Below are positions 16,839 to 25,477 of a stretch of 64,000 nucleotides of DNA, piece after piece; within the stretch, counting starts at the first letter, position 1, and each line of letters begins with the position of its first letter. The translations under genes were made by a program, and so were the position numbers. The stretch lies in the NCBI RefSeq assembly GCF_001039005.1, contig NZ_LDWR01000058.1, positions 94,465 through 158,464 on the forward strand, in the 5' to 3' direction. Source of the stretch: Burkholderia cepacia. Lineage in GTDB: Bacteria; Pseudomonadota; Gammaproteobacteria; Burkholderiales; Burkholderiaceae. Below the pieces are notes generated by a model that was not told the origin of the DNA, searched no databases, and worked only from the letters and a program-made list of their open reading frames with translations.

Positions 16839-17660
16839 TCAGCCCTTCGGGAACGCCTGCATCGTCGCGGCCATCGCGCGGCCGAGCATCTGCGCATACA
16901 TGTCGTGCACGAGATACAGGCTGCGATTGCGCGTCCACGGCTGGCCCGATTGCGGGTCGTACATCGTCGGGAGCGGTACCTCGGCAACGGCTGCCGCCTT
17001 CATGCCCGCCTGCTGCGAGGTCTGGATGCAGCGCTTCGCATGGTCGCGATGGCCGACCACCGCGACGGTGCCCATCGCGGCCGCACCGCCCGCGCGCGAC
17101 ACAGCCACCGCCGCGACACCTGCCGTGCTCAGGTACACGATCGAACCGTCGCTCGCGATCACCGGCTCGATCGACGACAACACGTCGGTGCCCATTCCGT
17201 ATTTCGACACGAGAAAGCGCGCGATTTCCCACTGCGCGTAGACCTTGACGGGCTTCAACTGGCGGATGCGGTACACGGCATCCGCGAGCGCTTCGTTGAC
17301 CGGTCCCGGATCGGGCAGCGCGGCCTGGTTGCCGCCGTTGCTCGACGTGTTGCCGCTCGCCGCGTTCGGACGGTTGCCGAAGCTGTACGCGACGATCGCG
17401 CCGACCTGCGCGGCCGGGGCCGTCGGCAGGTCCCACGTGAAGCCGACGTCGGTCAACGCCGGCACGATCGCGTTGACCGTCGCCGCATCGCCGAGCTGCG
17501 CGTTCAGTTTTGCGGACATCTGGGCAGCAAGCGCCGAATCGGTGATGGGCGCCGACGTAACGTCGTCGCCGCCGCATGCGCTCAGCAGCGGTGCCGCCGC
17601 AACGGCGGGTGCGGCGGCAAGGAATTTTCTGCGTGAAGAGGCCGACGGATTCAGATTCAT
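16839..17660 (-). CDS. Tat-exported putative lipoprotein of unknown function, paralog A
   Basis: 273 residues. SSRRKFLAAAP is a twin-arginine signal and LLSAC is a lipobox, so this is probably a Tat-exported lipoprotein, unlike its neighbour which lacks the cysteine. It shares with the downstream paralog PGPVNEALADAVYRIRQ, FLVSKYGMGTD, AAMGTVAVVGHRDH and SQQAGMKA. The region after the lipobox includes a Gly/Asn/Ser insert (NAASGNTSSNGGNQ). The 27-bp gap and same strand suggest one transcript. The pair looks like a tandem duplication with one copy having changed its membrane anchoring. Confidence 0.78.
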   Translation of the reverse strand: MNLNPSASSRRKFLAAAPAVAAAPLLSACGGDDVTSAPITDSALAAQMSAKLNAQLGDAATVNAIVPALTDVGFTWDLPTAPAAQVGAIVAYSFGNRPNAASGNTSSNGGNQAALPDPGPVNEALADAVYRIRQLKPVKVYAQWEIARFLVSKYGMGTDVLSSIEPVIASDGSIVYLSTAGVAAVAVSRAGGAAAMGTVAVVGHRDHAKRCIQTSQQAGMKAAAVAEVPLPTMYDPQSGQPWTRNRSLYLVHDMYAQMLGRAMAATMQAFPKG

Positions 17661-18057
17661 AAGAAATACGAAACGATGCGAACAACGCCGGCGACCAGTC
17701 GCGGCGATGCAAATCGCGGGTTCACGGGAAATGACAATCGGGCACGTCGCGCGGCTGGAAGGCGGGCGACAGGATCGACGCGCGGATCGGATCGCAGCAC
17801 GCTGTCGATCGACGATGCTGGATCGTAGTGGGCGTTTATTAAATTGCGGTGAACCTGTCGATCGAATGCAGGCTATCGTGACGCCGTTTCACCGATGGAC
17901 GATTTTGTTTCATGCGTGGCGAGCGGACTTGCCGATGTTCCATCGGTGGCGAGTGATGCGATTCGCGTGCTTCGTCGCGCGCTGAACCGTGATCGCCCAA
18001 TTTCGCGATACGATGATGCAACGCACGTCCCCACGATCGGATCCGGAGCCCACCACG
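17661..18057. other. divergent promoter region with a spaced inverted repeat
   Basis: This 397-bp gap separates the leftward Tat-protein pair from the rightward cupin gene. It holds a perfect 9-bp inverted repeat, CACCGATGG (17890-17898) and CCATCGGTG (17940-17948), 41 bp apart. No credible coding sequence was seen. Confidence 0.45.
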
Positions 18058-18390
18058 ATGAAGCTCGGCCTGAACGAATCGCTTGCGCGCCTCGACTACG
18101 AAGGCACGCTATTCATGACACTGTTTCGCCACGGTTCGCTCGACGTCGAACTGTACCGGCCCCGCATCGAGGACAAGCAGAAGCCGCATACGCGCGACGA
18201 GGTTTACGTGATCGCGACCGGCACGTCGCGCTTCGTCGTCGACGGACGCGAATGCAGCGTCACGGCCGGCGATGCGCTGTTCGTCGCCGCGCACGCGGAG
18301 CATCGCTTCGTCGGCTTCTCCGACGACTTCTCGACGTGGGTATTCTTCTACGGCCCCGAAGGCGGCGAACGCGGCGTACGCGGCGAGTGA
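18058..18390 (+). CDS. small cupin-domain protein
   Basis: 110 residues from the ATG at 18058, which follows a CGGAG ribosome-binding site; the frame extends upstream but without support. A single cupin fold is visible: KPHTRDEVYVIATGTSRFVV (first motif with His and Glu metal-ligand candidates), then GDALFVAAHAEHRF (second motif with His). Substrate unknown; single-domain cupins include isomerases, dioxygenases and sensors. It lies 128 bp before a GST gene in the same direction. Confidence 0.85.
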   Translation: MKLGLNESLARLDYEGTLFMTLFRHGSLDVELYRPRIEDKQKPHTRDEVYVIATGTSRFVVDGRECSVTAGDALFVAAHAEHRFVGFSDDFSTWVFFYGPEGGERGVRGE

Positions 18391-18518
18391 AGCGTCACGC
18401 GTAACGCGCGCGGCGCTTTTCCCGTGATCTTCTAGACTGTCTATTCGCAACGGGCGGCGCACGGCCGCCCGGTCTTCACGAAACCGCCAACAGCCGGTTC
18501 AGCGGACAGGAGCACAGC

Positions 18519-19244
18519 ATGCGATATGAACTCTATTACTGGCCCGAGATCCAGGGCCGCGGCGAATACGTGCGGCTCGCGCTCGAGGCGGCCGAAGCCG
18601 ACTATGTCGACGTCGCGCGCGAATCGGGGCGCGGGATGGGCGTGTCGGCAATGATGCGCATGATGGACAGCACGAAAGCGGAATGCGTACCGCTCGCGCC
18701 GCCGTTCCTGAAGGCCGGCGACCTGGTCGTCGGGCAGACCGCGAACATCCTGCTGTTTCTCGGCACGCGGCTCGGGCTCGCGCCCGACGACGAAGCCGGT
18801 CGGCTGTGGGTGCACCAGCTCCAGCTGACCGTCGCCGATTTCGTCACCGAGATCCACGACACGCATCATCCGATCGCAAGCTGCCTGTACTACGAGGACC
18901 AGCAAGCGGAAGCCGCCGAGCGTGCGGCCGATTTCCTCGAGAACCGGCTGCCGAAATTCCTCGGCTACTTCGATCGCGTGCTCGAACAGAATCCGCACGA
19001 GGGCGGCTACATCGCCGGCAGCGCGCTCAGCTATGCGGACCTGTCGATGTTCCAGCTTGTCGAGGGCCTGCGCTACGCGTTTCCGAAGGCGATGAAGCGC
19101 GCGGAGCGGAAGGTCGCGGGGCTCGTCGCGCTGCACGACCGCGTCGCGCAGCATCCGCCCGTCGTGCGCTATCTCGAGTCGGAGCGCCGCATCCCGTTCA
19201 ACGACATGGGGATCTTCCGGCACTATCCGGAGCTGGACAAGTAA
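18519..19244 (+). CDS. glutathione S-transferase family protein
   Basis: 241 residues with an AGGAG ribosome-binding site. The N-terminal thioredoxin-like domain starts RYELYYWPEIQGRGEYVRLA and ends with the VVGQTANILLFLGTRLGL segment where the glutathione gamma-glutamyl site usually lies; the all-helical C-terminal domain contains YIAGSALSYADLSMFQLVEGL. The Tyr after the first strand is a candidate catalytic residue. Substrate cannot be predicted. Confidence 0.88.
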   Translation: MRYELYYWPEIQGRGEYVRLALEAAEADYVDVARESGRGMGVSAMMRMMDSTKAECVPLAPPFLKAGDLVVGQTANILLFLGTRLGLAPDDEAGRLWVHQLQLTVADFVTEIHDTHHPIASCLYYEDQQAEAAERAADFLENRLPKFLGYFDRVLEQNPHEGGYIAGSALSYADLSMFQLVEGLRYAFPKAMKRAERKVAGLVALHDRVAQHPPVVRYLESERRIPFNDMGIFRHYPELDK

Positions 19245-19368
19245 CGGCCGCCGACATAGGTGCGTCGTCGCGCGCGGCGGCACCGTTCCCGTTCACGCGA
19301 CCACGCACGTGCCGCAGAAGGTGCTCGCGCGGGTCGACTTCATGAAGGCCTGCCTGACCTGAACTGAA

Positions 19369-19393
19369 CGCGGCGGCTCACGCAGCCGCCGCG
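19369..19393. terminator. hairpin between convergent GST and permease genes
   Basis: A perfect 10-bp stem (CGCGGCGGCT/AGCCGCCGCG) with a 5-nt loop. It has no T-run on either strand, so termination is inferred from position only. Confidence 0.4.
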
Positions 19394-19428
19394 AACCTCA
19401 GCAGCCCCGCGTCGATACGGCGTGTGCA

Positions 19429-20967
19429 CTACGCGCCGCGCGATCGCTCGCGTGGCTCCGCCGCCGCATCGATCGCCTCGACCGAGCGCATCAGCCACGG
19501 CCCGATCTCCATCTCCTCGTAGCGCACGAGCCGGCTCTTGCGCGCGCGGCGATACGCCCACCAGATCGCGACGAACAGCGGAATCCACACATAGATCGAC
19601 AGCACCTCCATCCAGTCGATGCGCGCCGCGAAGAACGCCTGGTAATCCTGCCCGAGCGAGATCACGATGCAGATCGCGATCGCGAACAGCGGCCCGAACG
19701 GGAACCACTTCGCGCGATACGGCAGCTGATCGAGCCGGTAGCCCTGCTTCAGGAACCCCTTGCGGAACCGGTAATGGCAGACCGCAATGCCGAGCCACGC
19801 GATGAAACCCGTGATGCCGACCGTATTCAGCAGCCACAGATAGATGCTCTGGTTGTTGGTCAGCGACGTGAGGAAGCACAGCCCGCCGACGGCCATCGTC
19901 GCGTACAGCGCGTTGCGCGGCACGCCGCCCGGCGACAGCGTCGCGAACATCGCCGGCGCGCGCCCTTCCGAAGCGAGGTTGTACAGCATCCGCGTCGCCG
20001 CGTACGTGCCGGAATTGCCGGCCGACAGCACGGCCGTCAGGATCACGAGATTCATCGCGCCGGCGGCGAGCCCGAAGCCCGCGTGACTGAACACCAGCGT
20101 GAACGGGCTCACGCCGATGTCGGTCACGTCGCTCTTCAGCAGGTTCGGGTCCGTGTACGGCACGAGCAGGCCGATCACGAAAATCGCGAGCACGTAGAAC
20201 AGCATGATCCGCCAGAAGATCTGCTTCACCGCGCGCGGGATCGTCTTGCGCGGATTCTCCGATTCGCCGGCCGTGATCCCGACCAGCTCGGTGCCGAGAA
20301 ACGAGAATCCCGCGATCAGCGCGACGCTCATCATCGCGTGCACGCCGCCGACGAACGGCGCGTCGCCGGTCGTGAAGTTGTGCCAGCCGACCGGATGCCC
20401 GCTGCCGAGCACGCCGGCCGCGATCAGCAGCCCGGCCGCGATGAAGGCGATCACGGTGACGACCTTGATCAGCGAGAACCAGTATTCCGATTCGCCGAAG
20501 CCGCGCACCGACAGCGTATTCAGCAGGAAGATCAGCACGAGGAAGGCCGCGCCCCACCATACGCCCGGCACGGCGGGAAACCAGTAGCGCATCACGATCT
20601 GCGCGGCCACCAGCTCGATCGCGATCGTCACGGCCCAGCTGTACCAGTAGGTCCAGCCGAGCGCGACGCCGAAGCCTTCGTCCACGTATTTCTCGCCGTA
20701 GATCGCGAACGAGCCCGACACCGGCATCAGCGCCGCCATCTCGCCGAGGCCCGTGACGACGAAGTAGACCATGATCCCGATCGCGATATACGCGGCGATC
20801 GCACCGCCCGGCCCCGCCTGCGCGACCGACGCGCCCGACGCGACGAACAGCCCCGTGCCGATCGAGCCGCCGATCGCGATCATCGCGATGTGGCGGCCCT
20901 GCAGACGGCGCTTGAGCGTCGCCCCGGACGGTGCGGCCGTCTCCGCTGCCGCTTGCAAAGCATCCAT
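19429..20967 (-). CDS. APC-family amino acid permease
   Basis: 512 residues from the ATG at 20967. GAGGTG sits 6 nt before this ATG, so the in-frame GTG at 20976 lies inside the ribosome-binding site and is less likely. Family signatures are AIGGSIGTGLFVASG in helix 1, GEMAALMPVSGSF, and FSFLGTELVGITAGESENPR in helix 6. About 12 membrane helices. The closest style is the LysP/aromatic permease group. With the neighbouring Lrp regulator and dimethylargininase a basic amino acid or methylarginine is a reasonable but unproven substrate. Confidence 0.9.
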   Translation of the reverse strand: MDALQAAAETAAPSGATLKRRLQGRHIAMIAIGGSIGTGLFVASGASVAQAGPGGAIAAYIAIGIMVYFVVTGLGEMAALMPVSGSFAIYGEKYVDEGFGVALGWTYWYSWAVTIAIELVAAQIVMRYWFPAVPGVWWGAAFLVLIFLLNTLSVRGFGESEYWFSLIKVVTVIAFIAAGLLIAAGVLGSGHPVGWHNFTTGDAPFVGGVHAMMSVALIAGFSFLGTELVGITAGESENPRKTIPRAVKQIFWRIMLFYVLAIFVIGLLVPYTDPNLLKSDVTDIGVSPFTLVFSHAGFGLAAGAMNLVILTAVLSAGNSGTYAATRMLYNLASEGRAPAMFATLSPGGVPRNALYATMAVGGLCFLTSLTNNQSIYLWLLNTVGITGFIAWLGIAVCHYRFRKGFLKQGYRLDQLPYRAKWFPFGPLFAIAICIVISLGQDYQAFFAARIDWMEVLSIYVWIPLFVAIWWAYRRARKSRLVRYEEMEIGPWLMRSVEAIDAAAEPRERSRGA

Positions 20968-21066
20968 AGTTTTCACCTCGATTGGATTTCGGTTCGATCA
21001 ATTTGATTCGGAATACAAATCGATTGACCGGGTCATTCGCATGGAAGCCGGACCTTCCCGGCCGCG

Positions 21067-21531
21067 TCAAACGACGCTGCGCTTGATCGCCTGCAGTTCA
21101 GCCGTCGTCACGATCTTTTCGATCCGGAACCGCGGGCTTTCCAGCCAGACGTTCGCGATCCTCCGGTACTCGTCGAGATCCTCGCACGCGAGCCGCACGA
21201 GAAAATCGAACGTGCCGCTGACGAGCCAGCAATCGAGCACGGCCGGATTCGCCCGCATCTCGTCCTCGAACGGCGCCTGCGAACGACCGTGGTCGGCCAG
21301 CACGATCTGCGCGATCACGACGACCGGCTTGGTCGCGCGGGGCGCCTTGATCACCGCCCGGTAGCCTTCGATCACGCCCAGCGCCTCGAGTCGCTCCACG
21401 CGCGCCTGGCACGGCCGCGGCGTGAGGTTCACGAGCTCCGACAGCTTCCGGTATGAAATCCGTCCGTCGGTGCGCAGAATGTCGAGGATCCGGAGATCGA
21501 TCTTGTCGAGCTGCATCTTCTTGTCGGTCAT
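21067..21531 (-). CDS. Lrp/AsnC-family transcriptional regulator
   Basis: 154 residues from the ATG at 21531, which has GGAG 9 nt upstream; a longer frame to 21579 lacks such a site. The N-terminal winged helix (KIDLRILDILRTDGRISYR, then LSELVNLTPRPCQARVERLE) is followed by the RAM ligand-binding domain with VSGTFDFLVRLACEDLDEY. It sits between the permease and the dimethylargininase, all leftward, and probably controls both in response to an amino acid. Confidence 0.92.
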   Translation of the reverse strand: MTDKKMQLDKIDLRILDILRTDGRISYRKLSELVNLTPRPCQARVERLEALGVIEGYRAVIKAPRATKPVVVIAQIVLADHGRSQAPFEDEMRANPAVLDCWLVSGTFDFLVRLACEDLDEYRRIANVWLESPRFRIEKIVTTAELQAIKRSVV

Positions 21532-21629
21532 CCGCGTTCGCTCCGGTCGGGTCGTGGCTGGTGCGCGGAACGTCTCCATTTCCGCGCGGGGGCCACATTA
21601 TCCGGCCGAAGCGGCCGCGCGCCAATCGG

Positions 21630-22388
21630 CTAGAACCGCAGCGACAGGCAGGTCAGGCCGCCGTCCATCTTGCGGAACTCGCTCGTGTCGATCACGTGCA
21701 GCGGCAGCCCGAGCGACGCGATCGCATCGTGCACGCGCGGATAGCCGGCCGGCGTGATCAGCGTGCCGTTCACGCGCAGCGTGTTGCCCGCGTATTCGTC
21801 GGCGGCCGAGATCGCGATCCGGCGATAGTCGGCGAACGCCGGATGCGCGGCCAGCGCTTCGGTCACGAGCAGCGTGTCGTCGCCGAGCGCGTTGACGACC
21901 GATTTCAGGTGCAGGCCGGCGCCCACCGGCACCGCGACGACCGAATAGCCGTAGCGCGACACGAGCGATTCGAACGCGGCGATGCCTTCGGCGTCGGTGC
22001 GCCCCGTCAGGCCGATGTAGAAGCGCTTGCCGACCAGCATCACGTCGCCGCCGTCGAGACGGCCTTCCTGCATCGGCAGCAGGTCGCGATGCGCGGCGAG
22101 CGCCGCTTCGATATGCACCGTCTCGCCGCGCCGCGCGGGCGCGCCGGGGCGCGTGATCACCGCGAATTCCGGCGTCACGACGGCGACGTCCTCGACGAAA
22201 TGCGAATCGGGGAACGCCTCCAGCGACGGCAGCTCGGTCAGCGCGACGCCGAGCGTGCTCAGCGCGTCGCAATACGCGTGGAACTGCGTGAGTGTCTTGT
22301 CATAGTCGGGTGCGCCGAGTTCGGCGGTGGTCAGGCCCGCGGCACAGGACGGCGCGGGACGGCGAACGATCGCTTGCGTAAATTGCAT
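21630..22388 (-). CDS. N(G),N(G)-dimethylarginine dimethylaminohydrolase
   Basis: 252 residues from the ATG at 22388, preceded by GGAGGAG. Catalytic residues fit the bacterial DDAH family: D67 (FVEDVAV), H160 (GAGLHLKS) and C247 (GLTCLSL), with LDGGDVM and EYAGNTLRVNG also present. It hydrolyses methylated arginine to citrulline and (di)methylamine. Together with the Lrp regulator and the permease it makes a plausible methylarginine/arginine catabolic unit. Confidence 0.9.
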   Translation of the reverse strand: MQFTQAIVRRPAPSCAAGLTTAELGAPDYDKTLTQFHAYCDALSTLGVALTELPSLEAFPDSHFVEDVAVVTPEFAVITRPGAPARRGETVHIEAALAAHRDLLPMQEGRLDGGDVMLVGKRFYIGLTGRTDAEGIAAFESLVSRYGYSVVAVPVGAGLHLKSVVNALGDDTLLVTEALAAHPAFADYRRIAISAADEYAGNTLRVNGTLITPAGYPRVHDAIASLGLPLHVIDTSEFRKMDGGLTCLSLRF

Positions 22389-22597
22389 CGACTCCTCCAT
22401 GGTCATCGCCACACCCGTGCGGGGCACGGGGCAGCTGCGTTGTGTCCGGACCATTATCGGAAGCCAAATTGCGCAATTCGCGTCGATTTCGGCTGCGCCG
22501 ACAGCCGATTGCGTCGAATTGCATGCGGCAGGCAGCGGATTCGGCAGACGGCCGACCGCTGCATCGCGAACGGCCGCTTTCGCGCGCGGCGCGCCCG

Positions 22598-23848
22598 TTA
22601 CGCGCCTGACCCGAACCCCATCTGCGCGCGGCCGAGCGCCGTGAGATCGCCCTCCCCGCCGCGTCCGTCGAATTTGACCTCGAAATGATCGGCCGGGAAG
22701 TCGGGCGGGCTCTCGCCACGCAGAAACGCGGCCTGCTGGCGCTGCAGGTACGCGTCATTCTTCGCGCAGCCGGGCGCGGCCGCGATGTACATCACGTTGC
22801 TGTCGCCGCTGCCGCGGTGCGCATCCTCGACCGCATGCACGACGTCGCCGTGCCAGAACACCGCGTCGCCCGGCGCCATGTGCGGGATCGGCACCAGCGC
22901 ATCGAGCAGCAGCGCGTGCCATTCGGGCCGGATCGACAGCGCGCGGCCGGGACGCGCGCCGCACAGGTCGTCGTCGGCCACGTCGTCCTGTAGCGCGCGC
23001 AGCACGACATAGGCCATCGCGTTCGCCACCGGAATCAGCTGCAGCGTCCCGTCGCCGGGCCCCTGCGGCGTCAGCGCGGTCCAGCCCTGGAACGTGCGGA
23101 ACATCGAACACACGGCCGGCGACGGAATCTCCTCGACGTCGGGGCGGAACGCGGCATCGAACGGGTCGTAATCGCGCCAGCGGCCGGCCAGCACGTGACG
23201 GTAGACCTGGCGGAAGTTCGCGCCAAGCCAGCGCTCGACGGAGCCGCCGTCGACATGTGGCGACAGCCCGAGCGACGTCGAACCCGGCGGCCGGCGGCGA
23301 ATCCGGTCCGCATAGGCGGGCACCCGGTCGGGATCGAAGTGCGTGCGCACGCCGTCCGCATGCCGCCACAGGCGGTTCAGGAACACGCGCGCCTGCGTGA
23401 GCGCCTGCGACTGGCGCGCGGCCACCTGCGGCTTCGACCAGTAGACGCCGTAGATCTGCGGCTTGCCCGACGCGAGATTGCCGAAATACCGATCCTCGGC
23501 GCGCGCATTCAACCGCTCGGCGAAGCGGTTCGAATCCAGGTACGTGCCGATCTCGTCGTTCCAGTCGCGCGCCTGCTGCGCATCGAATACGCCGCGAATC
23601 ACGACCGCGCCATGCGTGCGGACCGCGGCAATCGCGTGCGGATCGACGGTCCCGCCCGCGATATCCGCAAACGGCACCACCGGAATCACGTCATGGCCAT
23701 GCGCATGCGCGCGGCGGATCGCGTCGACCTGTCGCGCGATGTCGCCCTCCAGTTCGCGGAACGTCGCCGCGTAACCGGGCAGGTCGGCGCGCAGCGCACG
23801 TTTCGCCGCGCGGATCGCGGCGGGCAGATCGTCAATCGTCAGTTGCAT
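22598..23848 (-). CDS. DUF1479 (YbiU-like) putative Fe(II)/2-oxoglutarate-dependent oxygenase
   Basis: 416 residues, the usual size of DUF1479 proteins. IPVVPFADIAGGTV and GAVVIRGVFDAQQARDWN near residues 55-100 and a possible metal-binding HVDGG (HxD) near residue 200, with a distal WHGDVVHAVEDAH, agree with a cupin-type non-haem iron oxygenase. Substrate unknown. It is alone on the minus strand with three ACTATC repeats in the 110-bp upstream gap. Confidence 0.83.
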   Translation of the reverse strand: MQLTIDDLPAAIRAAKRALRADLPGYAATFRELEGDIARQVDAIRRAHAHGHDVIPVVPFADIAGGTVDPHAIAAVRTHGAVVIRGVFDAQQARDWNDEIGTYLDSNRFAERLNARAEDRYFGNLASGKPQIYGVYWSKPQVAARQSQALTQARVFLNRLWRHADGVRTHFDPDRVPAYADRIRRRPPGSTSLGLSPHVDGGSVERWLGANFRQVYRHVLAGRWRDYDPFDAAFRPDVEEIPSPAVCSMFRTFQGWTALTPQGPGDGTLQLIPVANAMAYVVLRALQDDVADDDLCGARPGRALSIRPEWHALLLDALVPIPHMAPGDAVFWHGDVVHAVEDAHRGSGDSNVMYIAAAPGCAKNDAYLQRQQAAFLRGESPPDFPADHFEVKFDGRGGEGDLTALGRAQMGFGSGA

Positions 23849-23908
23849 CGTGGTCTCCTCGCTGAAGCGTGTCGTGATGTGCTGTCAGCGTACGGCGAGC
23901 GCACGGCC

Positions 23909-23935
23909 ACTATCACTACTATCCGGTCAACTATC
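23909..23935. promoter_or_regulatory. triple ACTATC direct repeat upstream of the DUF1479 gene
   Basis: ACTATC occurs at 23909-23914, 23918-23923 and 23930-23935 (GATAGT on the coding strand), 61-87 bp before the start at 23848. Three copies in 27 bp suggest a regulator array. The protein is unknown. Confidence 0.35.
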
Positions 23936-23958
23936 GATACAATCCTGACAACCGTGCG

Positions 23959-24348
23959 TTACTCGGGACGATGACAGACCACGCAGAGCTTGTTGCCGTC
24001 CGGGTCGCGAAAATAGGCGCCGTAGTAGTCGCGGTGATAGTGCGGCCGCGGGCCCGGCGGCCCTTCGCAGGTGCCGCCGTGGCGCAGCGCGAGCGCGTGG
24101 CAGCGATCGACGTGCGTGCGGGTCGGCGCGTCGAACGCGATCGTGTGGCCATTGCCCGGTTCGGGCGCGCGGCCGTCGAGCGGCTGGCCGAAAAAGAACA
24201 GCGGCCGGTCGGTATCGGCCGGCATCCAGCCCGACCAGCCGTCCGGCTCGCGAAACTTCAGGCGCAGCCCGAGTTCCGCGAAAAGCGGCGCGTAGAAATC
24301 GTAGGCGCGCGCGGTGTCGCTGACGCCCACGCAAACATGTGAAAACAT
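23959..24348 (-). CDS. VOC (glyoxalase/bleomycin-resistance fold) protein
   Basis: 129 residues. The paired beta-alpha-beta-beta-beta modules are visible: MFSHVCVGVSDTARAYDFYA opens the first, GHTIAFDAPTRTHVDRCHA opens the second, and YFRDPDGNKLCVVCH closes it with the usual DPDGN turn. The histidines at the start of each module are candidate metal ligands. It is divergent from an AraC regulator 72 bp away, which may control it. Substrate unknown. Confidence 0.88.
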   Translation of the reverse strand: MFSHVCVGVSDTARAYDFYAPLFAELGLRLKFREPDGWSGWMPADTDRPLFFFGQPLDGRAPEPGNGHTIAFDAPTRTHVDRCHALALRHGGTCEGPPGPRPHYHRDYYGAYFRDPDGNKLCVVCHRPE

Positions 24349-24420
24349 GGCATCGCTCCGTCGTGACGATCACTCGCGATCATGCCACGGCGCGGTGCCC
24401 GCCCTCGCCCGGAGGCCGCG

Positions 24421-25386
24421 ATGAAACCGCAGTACGAGCACGTGACGTTCGCGCCCGGCTGTTCGATCCGCGTGTATCACCGCCAGCTCGCGCGCATCCC
24501 GTTCGAATGGCATCGCCACCCCGAATACGAACTGACGTTGACGCTCAACAGCCGCGGCCAGCGCTTCATCGGCGATCACGTCGCGCGCTACGCGGACGAC
24601 GATCTGGTGCTCGTGCCGCCTAACCTGCCGCATACGTGGTCGTCGAACGCGCGCATCGATCGCGATGCGCCCGAAGTCGCGCTCGTCGTCTGGTTCGATG
24701 GCGACTGGGTGCGGCGGCTTGCCGATTGTTGTCCCGAATACGCGCCGCTACGCTCGCTGCTGCGACGTGCGGCGCCGGGCCTGCGATTCGATACCGACAC
24801 GGCCCGCGCGATGCGCGCACGGCTGCCGCGCTTGCTCGATCCTGCTCCGCGCATACGGCTCGCGGCCGCGCTCGACACGCTCGCCGACCTCGCGGAAGCC
24901 GGCGGCGAACCGCTCGCCACCGCCCATGCCTACGAACGGCGCGACGGAACGTCACCACCCGCCGACGCGGCCGCCCCCGAAGCCGAGCGCCTCGATCGCG
25001 TGCTCGACGCGATCGACCGGCACTTCCATGAACCGCTGCGCATCGACGCGCTCGCCGCTGCCGCGCACCTGTCCGAGCGCACGTTGCAGCGCCTGTTCGT
25101 CCGGCATCTCGGCGAAAGCGTCGGCCGCTACGTGCAGCGGTTGCGGCTTGCGCACGCGTGCCGTCATCTCGTCGGCACCGACTGGCCGATCGCGATCGTG
25201 GCCGCGCGCTGCGGCATTCCGAATCCCGCGAACTTCAACCGCCAGTTCCTCGCCGCACGCGGAATCACGCCCGGCGCATACCGCCGGTTCTTCCTGCAGC
25301 ACGGCCACCCGCCCGACGACAACGCGCCGGCGCTCGAGACGCGGCCACCGTCGCTGGAGCGCCGCACCGATCCGGCGCGCAAATGA
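24421..25386 (+). CDS. AraC-family transcriptional regulator
   Basis: 321 residues from the ATG at 24421, which follows GGAGG; the open frame extends to 24382 without support. The N-terminal cupin-like effector domain has PFEWHRHPEYELTLTL and LVPPNLPHTW. Two C-terminal helix-turn-helix units follow (IDALAAAAHLSERTLQRLF; then WPIAIVAARCGIPNPANFNR with GITPGAYRRF). It is divergent from the VOC protein and convergent with gltA. Confidence 0.93.
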   Translation: MKPQYEHVTFAPGCSIRVYHRQLARIPFEWHRHPEYELTLTLNSRGQRFIGDHVARYADDDLVLVPPNLPHTWSSNARIDRDAPEVALVVWFDGDWVRRLADCCPEYAPLRSLLRRAAPGLRFDTDTARAMRARLPRLLDPAPRIRLAAALDTLADLAEAGGEPLATAHAYERRDGTSPPADAAAPEAERLDRVLDAIDRHFHEPLRIDALAAAAHLSERTLQRLFVRHLGESVGRYVQRLRLAHACRHLVGTDWPIAIVAARCGIPNPANFNRQFLAARGITPGAYRRFFLQHGHPPDDNAPALETRPPSLERRTDPARK

Positions 25387-25388
25387 AA

Positions 25389-25418
25389 ACACCCCGACGG
25401 GATGATCCGTCGGGGTGT
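25389..25418. terminator. intrinsic terminator between araC-type gene and gltA
   Basis: A perfect 12-bp stem (ACACCCCGACGG/CCGTCGGGGTGT) with a 6-nt loop. On the minus strand it ends in TTTTCATTT, fitting the end of the sdh-gltA transcript. Confidence 0.8.
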
Positions 25419-25477
25419 CGTGGCGTTGCGTTTCGCCCGACGCGAGCGGCCTGCCGGCCGTTCGCGCCGCGCACGAC

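Noticed and set aside
19254..19362. A short coding-like tail ending VLARVDFMKACLT after the GST gene
   Set aside because: It could be the remnant of a lost gene, but no start, length or family match supports it.
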